From positions 65,260 through 129,259 of the forward strand of contig NZ_KI912416.1 of assembly GCF_000518305.1 (NCBI RefSeq): a stretch of 64,000 nucleotides of DNA, written 5' to 3'. The notes under the pieces were generated by a model. It made no database searches. It was not told the DNA's origin and saw only the letters and a list, made by a program, of their open reading frames with translations. Source of the stretch: Mycoplasma imitans ATCC 51306 (GTDB lineage Bacteria; Bacillota_I; Bacilli_A; Mycoplasmatales; Mycoplasmoidaceae). Both the position numbers and the translations under genes were made by a program. Positions 1-11,208 of the stretch are shown here, one piece after another; position 1 is the first letter of the stretch, and every line of letters begins with the position of its first letter.

Positions 1-1313
1 GTGTTAACTTGCCCTGTTGTATATAGATTTAATTCTCTTAAATGTCGGTCTTCTAAAGCTAACAGTGATGTTGTATCAGCACCTTCTAAGAATACAGTAA
101 GAGTTTCAACGTTTGGTGGTAATGCCTTAATGATGTCATAAACATTTCTTGTTGTATGAGTCTTACCAACATTTTTAAGAGTCACACCAATTTGGCTAGT
201 CTTATCATTTTGATAAACTTTATTAATAAAGTCAATGAATTTTTGGTAACCTGAAGTGTTATCAACATCCAAGATAAACATCTTCAGATCTTTCTTATCT
301 TTGTAGTAAGCGTTAGTTTTGTCTTCAGGAGTGTAATTTAATACTTGGATACCATCGCTGCTGTTAATTCCATATTTGTCATTAGTGTATTCACTAGTTA
401 CATCAGATTTATTTCAACCTTTAAAGTTACCTTCAATAATATCATCTGGACTAGGGCTGTATCTTCAGTCTGGAGCACCTAAAACCTTGTAAGAGTTTAC
501 TTCTTTGTAGTAATTTAAAACAGGGTTTTGGTTTTCATCTTGATAACCAAAAGCAACATTAATAGTAAAGTCAGCATTAACGTAAATCTTTCAAGTACGA
601 TTAGCTTTTGATTCAGACATAATAATACCGCTGTTTAATCAGCTATCGATTGAATCAAGTAATCATTCAGCAGCAGTTTTACCATTAACTACATTTGTGA
701 ATAGTTGTTTTCAAATTCCATCAAAGAATTCAGAGTTACCATCATAACCAGATAATTTAACTAAAGTATCTCGAGCAGCTGTGTCGTTAGCTCCATTACC
801 GCTGTTAATAGCATTAGCTATCATGTTGCGCGCGTTAGTTAATGAAGTAATAGTTTGGTTATATAACGCTTGCGCAGTATCATTACCAAGTGTTGGCTTA
901 CTTGGGTCGTTAGGTTGTTGAGGAGTATTTTGATCCAAATTATACTTCTCAGATGTGTACTGAACATACTTGATTTGTGTATCTGGAGCCAGTTCATCAA
1001 ACGGAGAAGGTTGAGGTTTTGGTTCAGGTTTAGAATCAGGTTTCTTTTCAGGTGGGTTGATAATAATTGGTTTATTATCAGGTTTCTTAGGTTCTGTTGG
1101 TAAATTAAAATCACGATTCGAATTTTGTGAATCGTCAGTATCTTGTGACCCGTTATCTAATTTAACAACATTACTTCTTTGAATCAGATCTGATTGCGAT
1201 TCTGATCCAGTAGTTGAATAAATTATCCCAAAAGTACTAGCTGCTCCAATAGAAATTGAAGATAAGCTAATTGATATTAATTTAATGATCTTTCTTTTTT
1301 TTGAACTTAACAT
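1..1313 (-). CDS. Immunoglobulin-blocking virulence-type surface protein, copy 1 (partial)
   Basis: Starts at ATG 1313 and runs off the left window edge after about 437 codons, so the C-terminus is missing. The N-terminus is KKRKIIKLIS followed by one hydrophobic segment (about residues 10-30), a signal-anchor. A Pro/Lys/Glu-rich linker (about residues 70-105) follows, then a long globular region closely similar to the neighbour at 1666-3774, for example RHLREL and YTTGQVN near the edge. This architecture matches the mycoplasma 'putative immunoglobulin-blocking virulence protein' (MIB-like) family as I remember it. MIB proteins capture antibody at the cell surface. In-frame TGA (for example at 711-713) encodes Trp. 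The family call is by recognition; antibody binding is inferred. Confidence 0.75.
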
Positions 1314-1401
1314 TTTAAGTGGATGTTTTTAAAAAGTAAAAGCTCATTAAATAACTATAAATCTTCTGTATCTTGACAGAATATGAATCTATATATATTT
1401 A

Positions 1402-1407
1402 ATTATA
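1402..1407 (-). promoter_or_regulatory. Putative -10 element of Ig-blocking copy 1
   Basis: TATAAT on the minus strand, about 90 nt upstream of ATG 1313, in the same relative place as the -10 of the paralogue at 3831-3836. No convincing -35 hexamer is visible. Confidence 0.45.
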
Positions 1408-1552
1408 TAATGATTTTATTAACGTGCTGTTTTAGCATAACAAAGAATGTTTGATAATAATCCTAAACTTTTATAAATTTATACGTTTATAAGAACAGAG
1501 ACTTACATTATAAAACTGTGCTGATTAAATATCATTCATATAGTTAATAATT

Positions 1553-1608
1553 AAAACAACGAACATGTGATTTGACTTTTGCCCAAACCCCATGTCAGTT
1601 GTTTTTTT
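1553..1608. terminator. Possible terminator hairpin after Ig-blocking copy 2
   Basis: Arms AAAACAAC (1553-1560) and GTTGTTTT (1598-1605), plus inner CATG/CATG pairs, form an imperfect stem with a long loop. The longer T-run is on the plus strand (to 1608). On minus it follows the copy 2 stop at 1666 by about 60 nt. Weak call. Confidence 0.3.
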
Positions 1609-1665
1609 ATTATTTTGAATCTTTAAATTAGCCTAAAATAAATTAATTATTCTTATTGATCAGTT

Positions 1666-3774
1666 TTATTTAAGCGGTAAACCAATTGGGTTTAGCTTAG
1701 GATCGATGTGGAAGATTTTAGGTTCGTATTTAGCTAACTTATCAGGTGTTACTAAAATCACTTGTGGTTTAGTTCTTCACCCTCTTGCTGCTGCGTTAAT
1801 TGCATCTGCTACAGCGTGTGAAGAAGTAAATACTTTTTTAAATGCACCACCAGTTGTTGCATAACGAATGAATTGAGTTAATTCAATTACGCTTCCTTCT
1901 TGTAATTCATTCGCTTCACCTTTTAAGATTAATGATTCAGGTTGAAGAATTTCAGTTCCTTTACCAAAGTGGATATAACGATCAGGAGATGCAGACATAT
2001 ATCTTAATGCTTGGTTGAATTGAGCATGGTTAAACTCAGATAGGTTATATGTAACAAACATATTACCTTGCTCATCTGTATCAACTAAATCAGATGATAA
2101 AGTTATCTCTCTTAATTCAGCATCATGAACATCTAAGTTCTGTAATGTTCTAATGATTGGAGCGCTTGAAAAATCTCAAGCAACTGGCTTAGCACCATCA
2201 CCTTGGAAGTTACCTTGGAAGATACGCTCACTTCTTCTTGCTCTAGCAATATCTAGACCTTCTTGAACACGTTTGTAATCATCATTACGGTCAAACTTTA
2301 ATTTACCAATAATTGGAGTTGAAGCAACAGTAGTACCACGTGGGTAACCACCAACGTTGTAAGCTAATAATGATGGAATAAAGTTAATGTGTTTTAAAGC
2401 TAATGGGTTGATTGATCATAGACCACTGTTAACTTGTCCAGTTGTATAGATATTTAGTTCTCTTAGGTGTCTGTTTTCTAAAGCTAATAATGAAGTGGTG
2501 TCAGAGTTTTCAAAGAACACTGTTAAAGTTACCACGTTATTTGGTAATGCTTTAATGATGTCATAAACGTTTCTATTAGTGTGTGTTTTACCAACGTTTT
2601 CTAACACAACACCAATTTCAGGAGTTGTATCCTTAACCTTGTTTAAGAAGTTTATGAATTTATCGTATCCTTTTGTATTGTCAACATTTAACACGAAAAC
2701 ATTCATTTCTTTCTTATTAGCGTAATAAGGATCACTTGGATCTCCTGGTTTGTAATTTCTTACACGGATACCATCAGATCTGCTGATTCCGTACTTCTGA
2801 TCTTGTACAAATTCATGAGTTAAGTCTGTCTTAACTCAACCAGCAAAATTACCGTTTAAGATATCTCTAGGATTATCAATAGCTCACTTATTAGGAGTGC
2901 CTAGCACACGGTAACGATAAACTTCTTTATGGTATCGAATTACAGGGTTAGCATCTTCACTAGTGTAACCAAAACTTACATTAAATGTAAGTTCACTATT
3001 CACATTAATTCTTCATGTTCTGTTTGACTTAGATTCAGACATGATAAAGCTATCTCTTGAATAGCTGTTTAATGATTCTAGGAATCAATCGATTTTTAAT
3101 TTACCACGAGTAGATTCAGTAAATAGTTTTTGCCAAATAATATCAAAGAACGATTTATTACCACTGTAGCCTGATTCTCTGTAAACAGTATCGCGAGCTT
3201 CGGTATCATTAGCACCAGCAGCACCTAGGGCTTTAGCTCTTTCTAAGGCTTGTATAGTCTTAGTAATCGATGATTTTGTTTTTTCGTATAAAGCTTGTGC
3301 TTCTGCAGCATCTAAAACTACTTTGCTTGGATCATTAGGTTGTTTAGGGGCGTGCTGATCCAAACCGTAATCTTGCTTATCATAAGTTACGTATTGGATT
3401 TGTGTTGTGGCAGCAAAAACGTCGTTGGGATCAACGGGTCTTGGTTTAGGTTTAGGTTCTTCTGGTTTTTTCTCAGGTTTAGGCTCTTCTGGTTTTTTCT
3501 CAGGTTCAGGCTTTGGTTTGTCTATTACAACCGGAGCTTTAGTAACTGGTGTTTCTACTTCAGGTAAATTATTATCCCGGTTAGAATTATAAGCATCTTG
3601 GGCTTTACCACTACCATCTAAGGTAATCTTGTTTTGCCTCTGAACTAAACTGTCGTTATTGGTACCTGCATTTTGGCTATAAACAATCCCTAAAGTTGTT
3701 CCACCTGCTACGGTTAATGAACTCGCTGATAAGGTAACCAATTTAATGATCTTTCGTTTTTTAGAATTTAACAT
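1666..3774 (-). CDS. Immunoglobulin-blocking virulence-type surface protein, copy 2
   Basis: 702 aa, ATG 3774 to TAA 1666-1668, complete. The N-terminus KKRKIIKLVT plus a hydrophobic stretch (about residues 9-32) looks like an uncleaved signal-anchor. A linker of EEPKPEKKP-type repeats (about residues 85-115) gives way to a long globular domain, and the C-terminus ends in NPIGLPLK. It is a clear paralogue of the gene at 1-1313 with a near-identical leader. The MIB-like family is thought to bind antibody light chains and, with a partner protease (MIP, DUF31 family), remove or cleave IgG; a DUF31 lipoprotein is at 44895-47156, not adjacent. Function in this organism is inferred. Confidence 0.78.
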
Positions 3775-3830
3775 TTATCTAATCAAAAAGTAAAAGTCAT
3801 TAAATAACTATAAATCGATTAATATATTTA

Positions 3831-3836
3831 ATTATA
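3831..3836 (-). promoter_or_regulatory. Putative promoter of Ig-blocking copy 2
   Basis: TATAAT on minus at 3831-3836 with TTGCAT at 3854-3859 as a weak -35 (17-bp spacer). About 57 nt upstream of ATG 3774. The -35 lies inside the palindromic block at 3845-3897. Confidence 0.5.
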
Positions 3837-3844
3837 AAGGAAAA

Positions 3845-3897
3845 GTTAGATTAATGCAAAGGGGTGCATTAACACTAGTGTTAAAAAATAATCTAAC
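3845..3897. promoter_or_regulatory. Nested, mutually exclusive inverted repeats upstream of Ig-blocking copy 2
   Basis: Three inverted repeats share 53 bp. An outer pair GTTAGATTA (3845-3853) and TAATCTAAC (3889-3897) encloses TTAATGCA/TGCATTAA (3851-3858/3865-3872, loop AAGGGG) and the perfect 16-bp palindrome TTAACACTAGTGTTAA (3869-3884). They overlap, so not all can form at once. The block covers the presumed -35 of the minus-strand gene at 3774 and lies just past the aldehyde dehydrogenase stop. It could be an operator or a terminator-like RNA; no similar block precedes copy 1. Confidence 0.55.
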
Positions 3898-3925
3898 CAT
3901 ATAAAGATATGTCTTATTCAAAAGA

Positions 3926-5287
3926 TTACTTAAAAATTTTTTTAATCAGCTTGAATTTTTGATCAGTATACGGACGATATCTTAAGCTGTTATCAATCTT
4001 TCCTTTGGTTAATATTGTCTTGGCATAACTAAAGGTTTTAAAACCAAAATAGCCATGATAATTACCCATTCCACTAGCACCAACTCCACCAAACGGTGTG
4101 TTACTGCTGGCTATATGAATAACAGTGTCGTTGATCGCTCCACCACCAAATTCTAAACTGTTAAACACTTGGTTGGTAATAGCTTTATTATTACTAAACA
4201 TATACAAAGCTAATGCTTTATCTTTAGTTTTTAACTGTTGAATTAAATCATCAATATTTTCATACTTAATAATTGGAATAATCGGTCCAAATATCTCTTC
4301 TTTCATAATCGGATCTGTAAAACTAACATTACCAATTACTAGAGGATGAAAATAGTTTTTTTGATTAGCTTTTTGATAAACAATCTTTTCTTTTGGTGTC
4401 TTAGATATTAATCTTTCTAATCGCTTCATATGTTGTTCATTAATAATGTGCGTCATGTTATTCGCATTTAGATTTAATTCTTCTAACTGTTTAATTAGTT
4501 CGTTAACAAAAGAATTGTATATATCTTTGTGAACAACCAAATAATCTGGCGCAATACATGTTTGACCAGCGTTTAAGATCTTTCCAAATAGAAAACTTTT
4601 AACAGTTTTTTTTAGATTGATATCTTTATCAATAATACATGGCGATTTGCCACCTAATTCTAAAGTTACTGGGGTTAAATCTGATGAAGCTTTTTCCATA
4701 ACTTTTTTAGCAACACCACCACTACCAGTAAAGAAAATGTGATCATATTTTAACGCCATCATTTCTTCAATAGAATGTTCATTATTATCGATAAAATAGA
4801 TATATTTTTCATCAAAATGTTTGCTAAAAATTTTCAATAATAGATCACAAGTATTTGGAACAAAATCACTTAATTTAATAACTGATGTGTTACCTGCTGA
4901 AATTGCTGCTATCAACGGATTAAAAACTAATAATAATGGGTAATTTCATGGTGCAACAATCAACGTGTTTCCATACGGTTGGTACCGATATGAAACCTTG
5001 GCAAAAAACTGAAAAACACTTCTTGGCGCGTACTTGGGTTTCATTCATTTTTTAAGATTTTTTATCGCATATTTTAGTTCTTTTTTAATTAAAACCAGTT
5101 CGCTAATATATGTTTCATAAGCAGACTTATTAAAATCTTTTTTTAACACCTCACAAAAATCGTTTTCATAAAGATATACAATTTCTTTTAACTTCTTTAA
5201 GTTATTTAATCTAAAATGATAATCTTTGGTTATATTGCTATCAAAAAATGCTTTTTGACTTTTTAAAATATCTTTTAAAGGTTTCAT
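3926..5287 (-). CDS. NAD(P)-dependent aldehyde dehydrogenase
   Basis: 453 aa, ATG 5287. Visible family motifs in order: PWNYPLLL in the substrate/NAD entry region (about residue 115), FTGSGGVAKKVM in the Rossmann glycine turn, LELGGKSPCIID with the general-base Glu, and GQTCIAPDYL with the catalytic Cys. The C-terminal part has PFGGVGASGMG. Length and motifs fit the ALDH class 3-like/YwdH group that oxidises aldehydes to acids. Trp codons TGA at 5045 and 4946 interrupt it under the standard code but all segments share one frame and every motif is present, so it is intact. It has its own promoter and lies behind a terminator, so probably monocistronic. The substrate cannot be told from sequence. 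Confidence 0.85.
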
Positions 5288-5308
5288 AATACTGTGGTGT
5301 TTTTCTTG

Positions 5309-5337
5309 ATTATATACGAATTAAGGCGGAATGTTGA
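5309..5337 (-). promoter_or_regulatory. Putative promoter of the aldehyde dehydrogenase gene
   Basis: On minus, TATAAT at 5309-5314 and TCAACA at 5332-5337 (4 of 6 matches to TTGACA) with a 17-bp spacer, ending 22 nt before ATG 5287. No Shine-Dalgarno sequence is evident. Confidence 0.5.
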
Positions 5338-5415
5338 TTTGGCAAATATTAGCAAGTGTTTATTACCAAACATTTAACAAAAATAGGTACCTTTAGATAA
5401 AACTTGCTAATAGTT

Positions 5416-5446
5416 AAAAAAATAATTGATTGAATAACAATCAATT
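5416..5446 (-). terminator. Rho-independent terminator after the HD hydrolase gene
   Basis: Perfect 9-bp stem (AATTGATTG at 5424-5432, CAATCAATT at 5438-5446) with a 5-nt loop and a T-run on the minus strand (A-run 5416-5420 on plus). The stem overlaps the stop codon at 5445-5447. It ends the hprK-to-HD run. Confidence 0.8.
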
Positions 5447-6788
5447 ATTGCGTTAATTTATTGTATTGATTCTTGATTTGACTAAAGGCTTTTTGCTTCT
5501 TGGATGCTTTCTCATAATCAAAGATAATGAGATGGTTAAATGCTTCTGGATAGCTAATATCTAAAATCTTAGAGTAGTTAGTAATCGGATAAAACTTTTT
5601 AGAGTTTTGTTCGTAGATATTAATCCCTAATGAGTTAGAAGTTTTAGAATACAAAGTCTTGTCTTTGTAGCTATCCTTAACGACAAAGTATTGACTTTCA
5701 TCAATAATCCCTTTTAGTTGATTATAGATCTCTTCCCTTCTTAATTGATCATCAAATGATCAAATAACAAACTTATTCTTAACAAAGTGATTGTTTAATA
5801 AGTTTTTTAGTATCGAATCTTTATTATTAATTCATTGTTGGTATAAGAAGGTATTGAAATAATCGTCTGTTAAATATTTAAATTTGTTTAAATCAACTTT
5901 GTTGATATCGTTATGAATTAACAGTGATTCAAAAACTTGTTGAATAATATCAAAGCCATAATAATCTAATCGGCCTTCTTTCATTAGATCCACCATTCGT
6001 TTAAATACTAAGGTGATGATTTGTTCTAATACAACGCTTTTGTGGTTATAATAAACGGACTTATACATATGGTAGCGCCCTATTAGTAAACTCTCAATTG
6101 TGGTAATTGCTTTTTTCTCATACCCAACTTGTTTAGACTTGGGATCATATACGATCCAACGATCTAATAGTTTAGAATCAATCGTTCCATAAGTAGCACC
6201 AGTAAAATAAGAATCGCGTTTTAAATAATCGATTCGATCTGCATCCAACTCAGATGAAATTAGTTGTTGCATCCAAAGCGGTTTTTTCTTAAGTGAAGGA
6301 TTGTTCTTGTCGATTAATGCTGCAACATCCTCAGGATTAATGTTGTTTTCTTTTAGGATTGGATAAATTTCACCATGTTTATTCAAGATTTGTTTAGCCG
6401 TCATCACTTCGTGATGAAATCTTTGCTTATTATCATCAATACAATTGTTGATATAAAATTCAAAAGCGTGAGAATGCGGACCATGACCTAAGTCATGTAA
6501 TAACCCAGCACAGATCAATGTTTGCTTATCATAATCATTTATTCGTTTAAACGTTGATTTAAGCATCATTTTTCTTAGCAGTTCATAAACACCAAGGCAA
6601 TGCGAAAACCGGTTGTGTGATGCTCCTGGGAATAAATTGCTTGACAATCCAAGTTGCTGAATTCTTTTTAATCTTTTGAATTCAGTAGTATGAATTAATT
6701 GTTGCATCCAAGCTGTTTTATCTTTAAAAACAACTTCACTGTGAATAGGATCTTTTAAAAAATAAGCTCGATTAGTTTTATTTGGCAT
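5445..6788 (-). CDS. HD-domain phosphohydrolase (dGTPase/YwfO-like)
   Basis: 447 aa, ATG 6788, overlapping the gltX end by 11 bp. The N-terminal half has the metal-binding HD signature: HNRFSHCLGVYEL (first His), then LLHDLGHGPHSHAFE with the HD pair, and a later SSELDADRIDYL with the distal Asp. This order fits bacterial deoxynucleoside-triphosphate phosphohydrolase-like proteins. The C-terminal 120 residues are less conserved. Translational overlap places it at the end of the hprK-lgt-folD-gltX run. Substrate (dNTP or another nucleotide) cannot be settled. TGA Trp at 5832 is read through. Confidence 0.82.
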
Positions 6789-8274
6789 TACTTAAATAGT
6801 TAATCGCATCATCAAGATTTTTGATAATCGTTTGCTTTGAATACAAAGCAATCACTTTGTTTAATTCAGGACCATGTTTTCTATTAGATAAAACAACTCT
6901 TAATGGCATGTATAAATTCTTACCACCAAGAGGTTTTTCTAAAACTACATCTCCTAATTGAGTTTGGTGTCCTAGTCAATTGATGATCTGTTTAACATTA
7001 TCATCATTAACAACTTCTAGTTCATTTATCTTTTCTTTAAATGAAATTAATAGTTGTTTATAATTTGGATTTGATTTTAAGAAATCCAAATCTGCTTGGT
7101 CAAGGTTAGATAAACCAACTTTGGGAACAAAACTTTCTTTAATAATCTCGTTAATTTGATAACCATATTGTAGTTGGTTCTTAAAGATTAAACAAATCTC
7201 ATTAACCTTAGTTTTAATCTCATCATATTCATTAAGATCTACGTATGGCTTAATGAATGCTAAATACATAACATCATCCATATTTTTAATGTATTCAGAT
7301 GATATTCAGTTTAATTTTTTAATATCAAAAAATGAAGGAGACGCACTTAGATTTTTAATCGTAAATGCTTTAATTAAACTAGGCAAATCTAAGATCTCGA
7401 TATTATCAGGATGAGATCAACCTAATAAGGCAATGAAGTTAACAAGCGCTTCGGCTAAATAACCTTTTTTTCTAAATCCTTCAACAAATTGTTCTACGGC
7501 TAAATTACGTTTAGATAACTTCTTGCCGGTCTCATCAACAATGATTGATAAATGTCCATAAACAAATTCGTCTTTGAACCCTAATGCTTCTTTGATGGCT
7601 AACTGGTAAGGTGTGTTTGAAATATGTTCTTCACCTCTTAAGATATGAGATATCTTCATATCATGGTCATCGATCACAACTGCAAAATTATAAGTAGCAA
7701 TCTGATTAGATTTAAGAATCACCGGATCGCTCATTGAACTAGTATTAAAGATTAAATTCCCGCGGATTAGATCGTTTCAAGAATACTCATAATTATCTTT
7801 TAGTTGTAACCTAATTGTAAAAGGAATCTTGGCTGCTAGATTTTTTTGAATCTCTTCTTCTGATAATCCCAAACACTTTCTAGAATAGATAGGCGGTTTG
7901 TATTGCTTTAATAAATCTTCGCGGTGTTTTTGTAGTTCTTCAGGACTACAAAAACAACGATAAGCTTTCTTTTCTTCTAAAAGTTTATAAGCATGTTTTT
8001 GATAAACTTCTAGTTTTTCAGACTGACGATAAGGCCCGCTTTGTGTAGGATTTCAAATTGATTCATCAGCAAAAATATTTAACCACTTTAAGTTATAAAG
8101 TTGGTTTTCAGCACCATCTTCAACGTTTCTTTCGATGTCGGTATCTTCAATTCTAACGATGAATTCCCCGTTATTGTGCTTAGCAAACAAGTAGTTAAAT
8201 AAAGCTGTTCGTGCACCACCAATATGAAAATATCCTGTTGGTGATGGTGCGTATCTGGTTCTAATTTTAGACAT
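6778..8274 (-). CDS. gltX: Glutamyl-tRNA synthetase
   Basis: 498 aa, ATG 8274, class I synthetase charging tRNA-Glu (and usually tRNA-Gln in bacteria lacking GlnRS). The HIGH-type motif is [17 protein letters not shown] near residue 10; [10 protein letters not shown] and [13 protein letters not shown] mark the catalytic core; GKKLSKR is the KMSKS-type loop. The C-terminal anticodon-binding region follows. Several TGA Trp codons (7777, 7417, 6976) are in one frame. The 3' end overlaps the HD gene start by 11 bp, indicating co-translation. Confidence 0.95.
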
Positions 8275-8296
8275 ATATCTCTATATATAATTTTAA

Positions 8297-9157
8297 TTAA
8301 AAAAGCTGTTTATTAACCTTTTGAATTTCAGACAGGTTAATTAAATTTTTGATTAAAGAATAAATTGTTAGCGGACCTACTCCTCCTGGGGTGGGTGTAC
8401 CGTATGAAGCAATAGTTTGAAGTTTTTGGTAATCAAAATCACCACAAACTACGTATTTATTTTGTTGTTCGTCAAAATATTTATCAATCCCGATGTCAAT
8501 AAAGATTACACCTTGCTTGAACTCATAATTTGATAAGAACTTGGCCTTACCTACAGCTGAAATTACCAAATCTGCGTGCTTTGTTTTTTCATCTAACTCT
8601 TCACTGTTTTCTTTAGTAACAAGATCATAAGCAATCTTTTGCTCGTTTAAATAATTAATTATCGGTTGATTTGATGTAATCCCATTACCGATCAATAAGA
8701 TCTTTTTATCTAAAAAACTAAGGTTGTATTCGTTAAATAGCTCTAAAACAGCATTAAGCACGCAAGGAATAACTTTTTGTTTTTGCACTTGATCAAATTG
8801 CTCATACAAAAAAGCATCCACATCCAAATGAATGGGGATCTTGCTAATAACTTTATTCACATCTAATGTTGCTTTGATTGGCAATTGTACTAACACCCCA
8901 TTAGGTTTAGTCAACTCAATCTTTTCATGCATCTTAAAAATGAATAAGTTTGTTTCATCAACATCAGACAGATCGCAAACCTCTGTTTTAATGCCTAATG
9001 ATTCGCAATAGTTAATCTTGTTGCGAACATAGATTTTTGAGGCATCTGATGGATCGCTAACTATGATTAATAATTTGATTTGGTCATTATTAATCTTTTT
9101 AGCTAGCTGCTCTTTAAGTTTTTGTGATAATTGTGTTCCGTCTAATTTAATAAACAT
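8297..9157 (-). CDS. folD: Bifunctional methylenetetrahydrofolate dehydrogenase/cyclohydrolase
   Basis: 286 aa, ATG 9157, one base after the lgt stop. FolD interconverts 5,10-methylene-, methenyl- and 10-formyl-tetrahydrofolate with NADP. Signatures: YVRNKINYCESLGI near the N-terminus, GVLVQLPIK with LDVDAF in the middle, the Rossmann segment ILLIGNGITSNQPI, and the C-terminal PTPGGVGPLTIYSL. Length is normal. It likely supplies formyl groups for initiator tRNA formylation and one-carbon units for dTMP. Confidence 0.92.
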   Translation of the reverse strand: MFIKLDGTQLSQKLKEQLAKKINNDQIKLLIIVSDPSDASKIYVRNKINYCESLGIKTEVCDLSDVDETNLFIFKMHEKIELTKPNGVLVQLPIKATLDVNKVISKIPIHLDVDAFLYEQFDQVQKQKVIPCVLNAVLELFNEYNLSFLDKKILLIGNGITSNQPIINYLNEQKIAYDLVTKENSEELDEKTKHADLVISAVGKAKFLSNYEFKQGVIFIDIGIDKYFDEQQNKYVVCGDFDYQKLQTIASYGTPTPGGVGPLTIYSLIKNLINLSEIQKVNKQLF

Positions 9158-9158
9158 A

Positions 9159-10268
9159 TTAATCTTTTCTGATTAGTAAATCATAATCATCACTATAAAA
9201 GAACATCTCAGAAAATTTCTTGGTATATATAGCTTTAGAAGATTCTAGTTTTTTTCTAATATCTGATTTTTTTAGGTATTTGTATTTATTAATATAGTTT
9301 TTAAACAAACTGATAAAAAAGATCTTCATGTTGTTATATACAAAGAAGTAGTTCTTTTTGTTTCTAAATCGTGGAAATACTCATTGCGTTAAGATAAATC
9401 CGAAGATTCCACCAAATAAGAATAAAGCTGATGTAACAATTGAAGTAGCAAACTTAAATTGTCCGTCTCTTTGAGTTTCAATAATCAAACGAATGATACC
9501 GGTTGCTAAGAAGTACAGCATACATCTGCCACCAGTTTTTAGATCTTTAACAAAATCAAGTAAGAAAACAATAATTGCAAAAGCAATCACGTTGCAGAAT
9601 GATTCAATTAAAAAGATCGGAACTCTAAATAATGTTACACCGTTTTCGGTAATAAACATATGTTCAAACACGCCAGGCATTAATACTTTTAAGAACCCTC
9701 ATTGGTTTAGTGCTTGTTCTACAGTTAAGCCTTGTCCGAACACTTCATGGTTAAAAAAGTTACCTCATCGACCAATTGCTTGACCAATTAAAATAGTCGG
9801 AATGATTGCATCAGCATATATTCACATGCTTGCTTGTTTATAAAAGGTTTTAGTTACCAAATTATGATTTTCATAAACTAGGTAGTTTTTCTTCACGTAA
9901 TATTTTGGTTTACGCAAGATAAAAAAGAAAAAGATTAATCCAGTCGTTAAAGTAAAGATTACCCCACCTTGGATCGCTAGACCTCCTTGGTGAATGGCAA
10001 AAAATGGTGTTTGCCCAATTTTTGAATCTCCAATAATAAACGATCAAGTTCTCGCCCCTAAAATAATTGATACAATTCCTATAAATACATAATAAAAATA
10101 AGGATTGTCATCAACTTTGTATTTATATTTAAGAGTTACTATACCAATTACGATCGCAATCAAAATCCCTAGTGCATATAAGATGCCATAATACCTTACA
10201 TCAAATGATCCGATCATAAATGCAGTCCCAAAACTGTCGTTTACTGTATGAATACCTGGCGTGTACAT
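9159..10268 (-). CDS. lgt: Prolipoprotein diacylglyceryl transferase
   Basis: 369 aa, ATG 10268, a multi-pass membrane enzyme that transfers diacylglycerol from phosphatidylglycerol to the lipobox Cys of prelipoproteins. The Lgt signature GRWGNFFNHEVFG is present, as are about seven hydrophobic segments from about residue 20 to 300. After the last membrane segment (GGIFGFIL) a basic tail of about 70 residues runs to TAA 9159, longer than in most Lgt proteins. Its substrates here would include the lipoproteins at 44895, 57668 and 58807. Seven bases separate it from hprK. Confidence 0.93.
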
Positions 10269-10275
10269 ATTAAAA

Positions 10276-11208
10276 TTATTCGCTCCTATTCATGTGTTTA
10301 TAATAACGTTCGACAAAATCATCTCCAGAGTTGTATAGTCAATCACGTTTTAATTTAAGGTCGATTACTGCGCTTTCAATCAGTTCACTACTTCTGCGAC
10401 CAGAACTGATTGGCAAAATATAGTGAGGCACTTTAATATCTTCAATTACTTTATAACGGGTTTTTTGACCAATTCTTTCAAAGTTGTATGGTTGGTTACT
10501 TCTTATATTAATAAGTTCAACAACTACTGAAATGTGCGCAGATGATTTGATCTTTTCAATTCCATACATCTTAGTAACATTTAAAATCCCGATCCCTCGC
10601 ACTTCAATAAAGTGTTTATTGATCTCAGTTGGTCGACCAATCAAGCGATCTCCGATTCTTGCAATTGAAATTGCGTCGTCGGCTACAAACAAGAAGTTTT
10701 TGCGAAGCATCTCCATTGCTACTTCAGATTTACCAATTCCAGATTCACCTGTAATCAGCACTCCTTCGCCATAAACTTCAATTAATACACCGTGGTGAAT
10801 GGTGTATTTAGCTAATTGCTTAGAGATATAAAGACCGATCGAGATATTCAACTCGTTAGAGTACATATCAGTAGCAATAATAGGAACTTTGTAATCTACG
10901 TTACATTCAATTAAAAAACTTGGATCTAGAAAAGATTTGGTCAAAATTAAAACTGGGGGTTTTAACTCTAATATTCTTTTTATCTTTCGATTTCTTTCTT
11001 CTATTGATAAAGAAGTTAAGTAATTGTATTCGCGATTACCAAACACGACAGCGTTTTTGATTCGATCTGACTGAATTGAACCAAGTAATTCGAATGTCGC
11101 TCTTGATAACCCTGGTTTTTCGATTTCACGATCTAAGCTTTCTTCACCATCTAAAATTTTTAAGATGACTTCGAATTTATCGTATATATCTTTTACTGTA
11201 AAACTCAA
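10276..11208 (-). CDS. hprK: HPr kinase/phosphorylase
   Basis: 310 aa. Start chosen at TTG 11208, preceded on minus by AAGG eight bases upstream; no in-frame ATG lies near. HPrK/P phosphorylates Ser46 of HPr using ATP or pyrophosphate and removes it by phosphorolysis, linking PTS uptake to carbon status. The Walker A GESGIGKS and the signature [10 protein letters not shown] (Glu/Arg of the phosphorylase site) are both visible. It is the first gene of the run hprK-lgt-folD-gltX-HD, an order with spacing of 1-22 bases between genes. Confidence 0.93.

Larger units (their letters stand above)
1314..1665. other. Intergenic leader and promoter region of copy 1
   Basis: No gene seen. The minus strand next to the 1313 start carries a leader nearly identical to that before the paralogue at 3774; compare plus-strand 1334-1370 with 3786-3818. 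A TATAAT -10 lies at 1402-1407 (minus). A long hairpin (arms 1553-1567 and 1591-1605, with an internal mismatch) lies just past the stop of the upstream paralogue and may be a terminator. The rest is AT-rich with nothing I recognise. Confidence 0.6.

Noticed and set aside
870..1103. Plus-strand reading frames over the Ig-blocking genes (also 3340-3592)
   Set aside because: They are antisense shadows of the repetitive Pro/Lys/Glu linker, with no start signal and biased composition.
3845..3897. Cloverleaf-like structure as a tRNA
   Set aside because: Only 53 nt, no T-arm or anticodon arm pattern, and the stems overlap each other.
3926..5287. Aldehyde dehydrogenase looks split in two pieces
   Set aside because: The break is TGA (Trp in mollicutes) in one frame; all motifs are present, so it is intact. 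The same holds for gltX, gyrB, serS, dnaA, argS, lgt and the 51082 permease.
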